Source: Sphingomonas sp. (GTDB taxonomy: Bacteria; Pseudomonadota; Alphaproteobacteria; Sphingomonadales; Sphingomonadaceae). Taken from it: a DNA stretch of 64,000 bases. The position numbers were made by a program, and so were the translations under genes. Under the pieces are notes generated by a model, which did no database searches, was not told where the DNA came from, and saw only the letters and a program-made list of their open reading frames with translations. Positions 60,484 to 64,000 of this stretch are shown in pieces. Numbering within the stretch: the stretch's first letter is position 1; every line of letters begins with the position of its first letter. The stretch covers positions 1,240,001 through 1,304,000 of the forward strand of contig NZ_JAFKMA010000001.1 of NCBI RefSeq assembly GCF_017304635.1. Reading direction: 5' to 3'.

Positions 60484-60771
60484 ATGAGCAGCAGCACCGA
60501 TATCGATGCACTCCGCCAGCGCATGGAAACCGCCGCCGAGGCACTCAATTTCGAGGAGGCGCGGCGGTTGCGGGATCAGCTCAACCTGATCCGCGGCGGG
60601 GCGAGCGTGGCGGAGGCGGCGGCGAGCGACACCAGCGGCCTGACGCGGCAACGGCCCGGCGCGATGGGCCTCGGCACCAGCCAGCAGCGCATGACCCCGC
60701 CGCCGGGATGGAAAGCGCCGCCCAAGCCGGATTTGATGACACGACGGAGCGGCAGGAAGGGAAAGACTTAG
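60484..60771 (+). CDS. UVR-motif (UvrB/UvrC motif) protein
   Basis: This 95-residue protein carries a UVR motif: IDALRQRMETAAEALNFEEA followed by RRLRDQLNLIR (about 7-37), a coiled-coil hairpin used for UvrB-UvrC contact and found alone in small proteins. The rest is Gly/Pro/Arg-rich (TRQRPGAMGLGTSQQRMTPP) and ends MTRRSGRKGKT. It has no leader. A role as an adaptor is possible but not shown. It lies 100 bp after the alpha/beta hydrolase. Confidence 0.8.
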   Translation: MSSSTDIDALRQRMETAAEALNFEEARRLRDQLNLIRGGASVAEAAASDTSGLTRQRPGAMGLGTSQQRMTPPPGWKAPPKPDLMTRRSGRKGKT

Positions 60772-60843
60772 GCCGATCGCTACACGCCCTACAACCGTTC
60801 CTTCTTCGTACCAGAAGGTGCGCGGCGCCAAGTCGGCCCTGCC

Positions 60844-62004
60844 CTAAACCCGAACCGCTCCCGCTGCGCGCACGTCGACCAGCGTCGGCATCCCGTTCAC
60901 CGCCATCATCAGGTCCGCCTCCGCCAGGATGCATTTCAGCACGTGCGCCGCGCCCTTCGCGCCGTCGAGCGCCAGGCCATAGGCGAACGGCCGCCCAATC
61001 CCGACCGCAGCCGCTCCCAGCGCCAGCGCCTTCACAACGTCGCTGCCCGATCGCACGCCACTGTCGAACCAGACCGGTACGTCGCCCGCGCCGGCGACCA
61101 CGTCCGGCAGCATGTCGATCGCCGCGATGCCGCCGTTCGCCTGACGCCCGCCATGGTTGGAGCAGTAGATCGCATCCGCCCCCAGATCGACCGCGCGCCG
61201 TGCATCGTCGGGATGGCAGATCCCCTTGAGCACGATCGGCATTTTCGTGACCGACCGGAACCAGGCGATGTCGTCCCACACGATCGGCCGCGCGAATTGC
61301 GATGCCCACAGCACGATCGCCTCCGCCGGGGCGCTGGCCGGCTCCTTGCCCAGCATCTTGTGAAACACCGGATCGGTGAAATAGTTGGTCAGCACATGGC
61401 CGCGCAGTTGCGGGAAATTGCCCGCATTCAGGTCGCGCGGCCGCCAACCCGTCACCCACGTGTCGAGCGTCACGACCAGCGCGCGATAGCCCGCCGCCTC
61501 CGCCCGCCGGATCAGGCTTTCCGCCAGATCCCGATCGCGCGGCGTATAGAGCTGGAAAAAACCCGGCACGTCGCCGAGATGCCCGGCCACGTCCTCAAGC
61601 GTGTCGTTGCCCAACGTCGAGACGGTCATCGGCACGCCGGTCATCGCCGATGCCTGCGCCGCCGCGATGTCGCCATGCTGGTCGGTGGTGCAGATGCCGG
61701 TGACGCCGATCGGGCTGAGAAAGATCGGGCTGTGATAGGTGTGGCCGAAGATGGTGGTCGACAGGTCGCGCCTGGTCGTGCCGACCATCATCCGCGGCAC
61801 CATGCCCCAGTGACGGAACGCCGCCGCGTTCTGGTCCTGAGTCCACTCGTCGCCGCAGCCGCCCTGCACGTAGTTGAGCACGTGCGGCGGCATGGCGGCG
61901 GTCGCGCGTTGGACGAGCGTCGCGTAATCGACCGGCAGGCTGGGCAGCACGCCGCGCAGGCCCGCGCCGTAGATCTCGTTCTGGTAATCGCCGAAATGCG
62001 GCAT
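60844..62004 (-). CDS. FMN-dependent alpha-hydroxy-acid oxidase/dehydrogenase (lactate 2-monooxygenase-like)
   Basis: This 386-residue TIM-barrel flavoenzyme shows [41 protein letters not shown], the FMN-binding [46 protein letters not shown] with the conserved Lys, and the catalytic [12 protein letters not shown] followed by [18 protein letters not shown]. The [13 protein letters not shown] segment is closer to lactate 2-monooxygenase and related enzymes than to membrane LldD. It would oxidise L-lactate or a similar 2-hydroxy acid. ATG 62004 is used. It stands alone between the UVR gene and putA. Confidence 0.88.
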   Translation of the reverse strand: MPHFGDYQNEIYGAGLRGVLPSLPVDYATLVQRATAAMPPHVLNYVQGGCGDEWTQDQNAAAFRHWGMVPRMMVGTTRRDLSTTIFGHTYHSPIFLSPIGVTGICTTDQHGDIAAAQASAMTGVPMTVSTLGNDTLEDVAGHLGDVPGFFQLYTPRDRDLAESLIRRAEAAGYRALVVTLDTWVTGWRPRDLNAGNFPQLRGHVLTNYFTDPVFHKMLGKEPASAPAEAIVLWASQFARPIVWDDIAWFRSVTKMPIVLKGICHPDDARRAVDLGADAIYCSNHGGRQANGGIAAIDMLPDVVAGAGDVPVWFDSGVRSGSDVVKALALGAAAVGIGRPFAYGLALDGAKGAAHVLKCILAEADLMMAVNGMPTLVDVRAAGAVRV

Positions 62005-62097
62005 TTCTGGCCCTCTCGTGCCCGGTTGTCGGGAGAGTTATGGGCGATTTTGCGGGGTTAGTCGCGGGCAAGTGATCTGCTCAATCACGCTTCGTTG

Positions 62098-62165
62098 TTC
62101 CTGCGAAAGCAGAACCCCAGAGCCACTAACGCGGCGCCGGCAACCCCGGACTCCTGCTTTCGCAG
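62098..62165. repeat. Short dispersed inverted repeat upstream of putA stop
   Basis: The core CTGCGAAAGCAG (62101-62112) recurs inverted as CTGCTTTCGCAG (62154-62165), each with flanking CC/GG matches such as AACCCC and CCCCGG. The arms are 41 bp apart in the gap between the hydroxy-acid oxidase and putA. Similar TTCCTGCGAAAGCAGG repeats are common between genes in sphingomonads, from memory. Confidence 0.55.
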
Positions 62166-62195
62166 AAATCCGGGAGGATGAACGAGGCACCTTTT

Positions 62196-64000
62196 CTACC
62201 CGATCATCATCAAACTCGCATTGCCGCCCGCCGCCGTCGTGTTGATCGAGGTCGACACTTCCTCGAGCAGCCAGTCGCATTGATACGCCAGCGGCTGGTC
62301 AGGCGCGGCGGCGTGGACAGAGACGATCGGGCCGGGCAGCGCCGCGACCTCGGCGGCGACTTCGGTGACGTGGGTGGCATCGCCCTCAACCAGCGCCGCC
62401 GCATAGGGCTCGCGCGTGTCGGCGGCGAACACCGCCGCGACGGTGCGCGGCAGGCCGGTCGGCAACCCCATGCCCGCGACCGTGCCGCGATTGCCCGTCG
62501 CCAGCACCGCCGCCATCTGTTCGACCAGCCCCTCGCGCGTCGCCGGGCGCAACAGGATGCGGCCGCGCGGATGCAGCGCGTAGAGGTTGCGCTCGCCGAC
62601 CGGCCCCGGCAGCGCGAGATCGACGCCGAGCGCCGATGCGTCGCCATAACGCCGCGCGACCGCCGCCCCGGCGCGGTCGCCGCCCGCATCAAGCCAATCG
62701 GCGAAGTCGTGGAGCGGCGAATCGAGATGCTCGGCGCGCGCCGCGAACACCGGCGCCTGGGCGACCAGCCGGCCGAGATAGAGCGGCCCGCCCGCCTTCG
62801 GCCCGGTTCCCGACAGGCCGCGCCCGCCGAACGGCTGCACGCCGACGATCGCGCCGATGACGTTACGATTGACGTAAAGGTTGCCGGCTTTCACTCGCGA
62901 CGTGACGTGCGCGATCGTCTCGTCGAGCCGCGTGTGCAACCCGAACGTCAGGCCATAGCCGGTCGCGTTGATCGCATCGATCAGCGCGCCGAGCCGCTCG
63001 CGCCGATAGCGCACGACGTGGAGGACCGGGCCGAACACCTCGCGCTTCAATTCGGCTATGTCGGCGATCTCGATGATCGTCGGCGCGACGAAGGTGCCGT
63101 TGACCGCTTCGGCCGGCAGCGCCTGCTGCTCGATCCGCGCGCCGGCCTTGCGTATCGCGGCGACGTGCCGCTCGATATTTTCCTTCGCCTCGGCAGTGAT
63201 GACCGGGCCGATATCGACCTTCAGCGCGTCGGTGCGGCCGATCCGCAACTCCTTCAGCGCGCCCTTCAGCATCGCCAGCGTACGGTCGGCGACGTCCTCC
63301 TGCAGGCACAGCACGCGCAACGCCGAGCAGCGCTGACCGGCGCTGTCGAACGCGGAGACCAGCACGTCGGCGACTACCTGTTCGGCGAGCGCGGAGCTGT
63401 CGACGATCATCGCGTTCTGGCCGCCGGTCTCGGCGATCAGCGGGATCGGGCGGCCGGCGGGCGACAGCCGCGTCGCGAGCTGGCGCTGGATCAGCCGCGC
63501 GACCTCGGTCGAGCCGGTGAACATGACGCCGGCGGTCGCGGGCGCCGCGACCAAAGCCGCGCCGATCGCGCCGTCGCCGGGGACGAGTTGCAGCGCGTCG
63601 GCCGGGACGCCGGCGGCGTGGAGCAGGCGCACCGCCTCGGCGGCGATCAGCGGGGTTTCCTCGGCCGGCTTGGCGAGCACCGGATTGCCGGCAACCAGCG
63701 CCGCGGCAACCTGGCCGGTGAAGATCGCGAGCGGGAAGTTCCACGGGCTGATGCAGACGACGGGACCGAGCGGTTGCTGGTTCGCACCGAACGTGCCGCG
63801 CGCCTGCGCCGCGTAATAGCGCAGGAAGTCGATCGCCTCGCGCACTTCGGCGATCGCGTTGGGCAGCGACTTGCCCGCTTCGCGCATCACCAGTCCGAGC
63901 AGGATCGGCATCCGCGCCTGCATCGCATCGGCCGCGCGGTCGAGCATCGCGGCGCGCTCGACGACGGGGACGCCGGCCCAGCTCGCGGTGGCGGCGGTCG
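62196..64000 (-). CDS. putA: Bifunctional proline dehydrogenase/P5C dehydrogenase PutA, C-terminal part
   Basis: The 601 visible codons cover the aldehyde dehydrogenase half of PutA, which oxidises glutamate-5-semialdehyde to glutamate; the proline dehydrogenase half lies beyond the window. Visible blocks are [82 protein letters not shown] with the Glu, [19 protein letters not shown] with the catalytic Cys, and [23 protein letters not shown]-terminal ALDH-like extension ending [17 protein letters not shown] is the family end. The stop codon is at 62196, and the frame is open to the window edge. Confidence 0.95.
   Translation of the reverse strand, partial: TAATASWAGVPVVERAAMLDRAADAMQARMPILLGLVMREAGKSLPNAIAEVREAIDFLRYYAAQARGTFGANQQPLGPVVCISPWNFPLAIFTGQVAAALVAGNPVLAKPAEETPLIAAEAVRLLHAAGVPADALQLVPGDGAIGAALVAAPATAGVMFTGSTEVARLIQRQLATRLSPAGRPIPLIAETGGQNAMIVDSSALAEQVVADVLVSAFDSAGQRCSALRVLCLQEDVADRTLAMLKGALKELRIGRTDALKVDIGPVITAEAKENIERHVAAIRKAGARIEQQALPAEAVNGTFVAPTIIEIADIAELKREVFGPVLHVVRYRRERLGALIDAINATGYGLTFGLHTRLDETIAHVTSRVKAGNLYVNRNVIGAIVGVQPFGGRGLSGTGPKAGGPLYLGRLVAQAPVFAARAEHLDSPLHDFADWLDAGGDRAGAAVARRYGDASALGVDLALPGPVGERNLYALHPRGRILLRPATREGLVEQMAAVLATGNRGTVAGMGLPTGLPRTVAAVFAADTREPYAAALVEGDATHVTEVAAEVAALPGPIVSVHAAAPDQPLAYQCDWLLEEVSTSINTTAAGGNASLMMIG

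Noticed and set aside
1-64000. CRISPR array, tRNA, rRNA, insertion sequence or prophage.
   Set aside because: No regularly spaced repeats, cloverleaf-like sequence, transposase, integrase or phage gene was recognised on either strand.

Overview
The window looks like a chromosomal segment of a high-GC, xylan/mannan-degrading alphaproteobacterium, most likely a sphingomonad (Sphingomonas or a close relative). The basis is a Caulobacter/sphingomonad-style TonB-dependent receptor with tandem tryptophan-halogenase-like genes, a Caulobacter-type xylX-xylB-xylC block, a GTTC-N7-GTTC LexA box in front of imuA-imuB-dnaE2, and many secreted enzymes with Tat or Sec leaders. No rRNA, tRNA, insertion sequence, phage gene or CRISPR array was seen. 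No gene-free stretch exceeds about 220 bp.

Positions 1-44,000 are a hemicellulose-utilisation island. From the left: a partial GH1 gene, a small secreted protein, and a minus-strand operon GH27 alpha-galactosidase > GH31 alpha-xylosidase-like > alpha-ketoglutarate-semialdehyde dehydrogenase. Divergent from it is a long plus-strand operon: GH5 mannanase > CE2 esterase > sialate-O-acetylesterase-like esterase > xylX > xylB > xylC > GH10 xylanase > carbohydrate-binding-like protein, closed by back-to-back terminators. Next come a TonB-dependent receptor (minus) and, divergently, a five-gene operon of four flavin-dependent halogenase paralogs and a JmjC/cupin_8 oxygenase, whose stop overlaps that of a convergent second JmjC gene. 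Then follow a CE4-like deacetylase, a sugar-porter MFS transporter, a LacI-family regulator, a plus-strand operon GH43 > xylulokinase > xylose isomerase > Gfo/Idh oxidoreductase, a minus-strand GH43, and a plus-strand operon GH5 > GH35 > GH67. A 14-bp LacI-type operator (about TGRTAGCGCTAYCA) recurs at nearly every promoter of the island, so one regulator probably coordinates it.

Together these genes can debranch and deacetylate xylan, glucomannan and probably xyloglucan, import oligosaccharides through the TonB receptor and the MFS porter, and metabolise xylose by two routes: isomerase/xylulokinase and the oxidative Weimberg route (XylB, XylC, XylX, semialdehyde dehydrogenase). A xylonate dehydratase (XylD) is not in the window.

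From about 42,800 to the end the content is general: an autotransporter, an acyl-CoA operon (thiolase > SDR > CaiB/BaiF racemase-like), malate synthase G, the SOS mutasome imuA-imuB-dnaE2, a small KGG-type protein, glutamine-dependent NAD synthetase, an alpha/beta hydrolase, a UVR-motif protein, an FMN alpha-hydroxy-acid oxidase and the C-terminal part of putA. The best candidate for an undescribed system is the translationally coupled halogenase/oxygenase module at 19,154-27,335, which sits under sugar-type operators and includes one paralog lacking the catalytic lysine.
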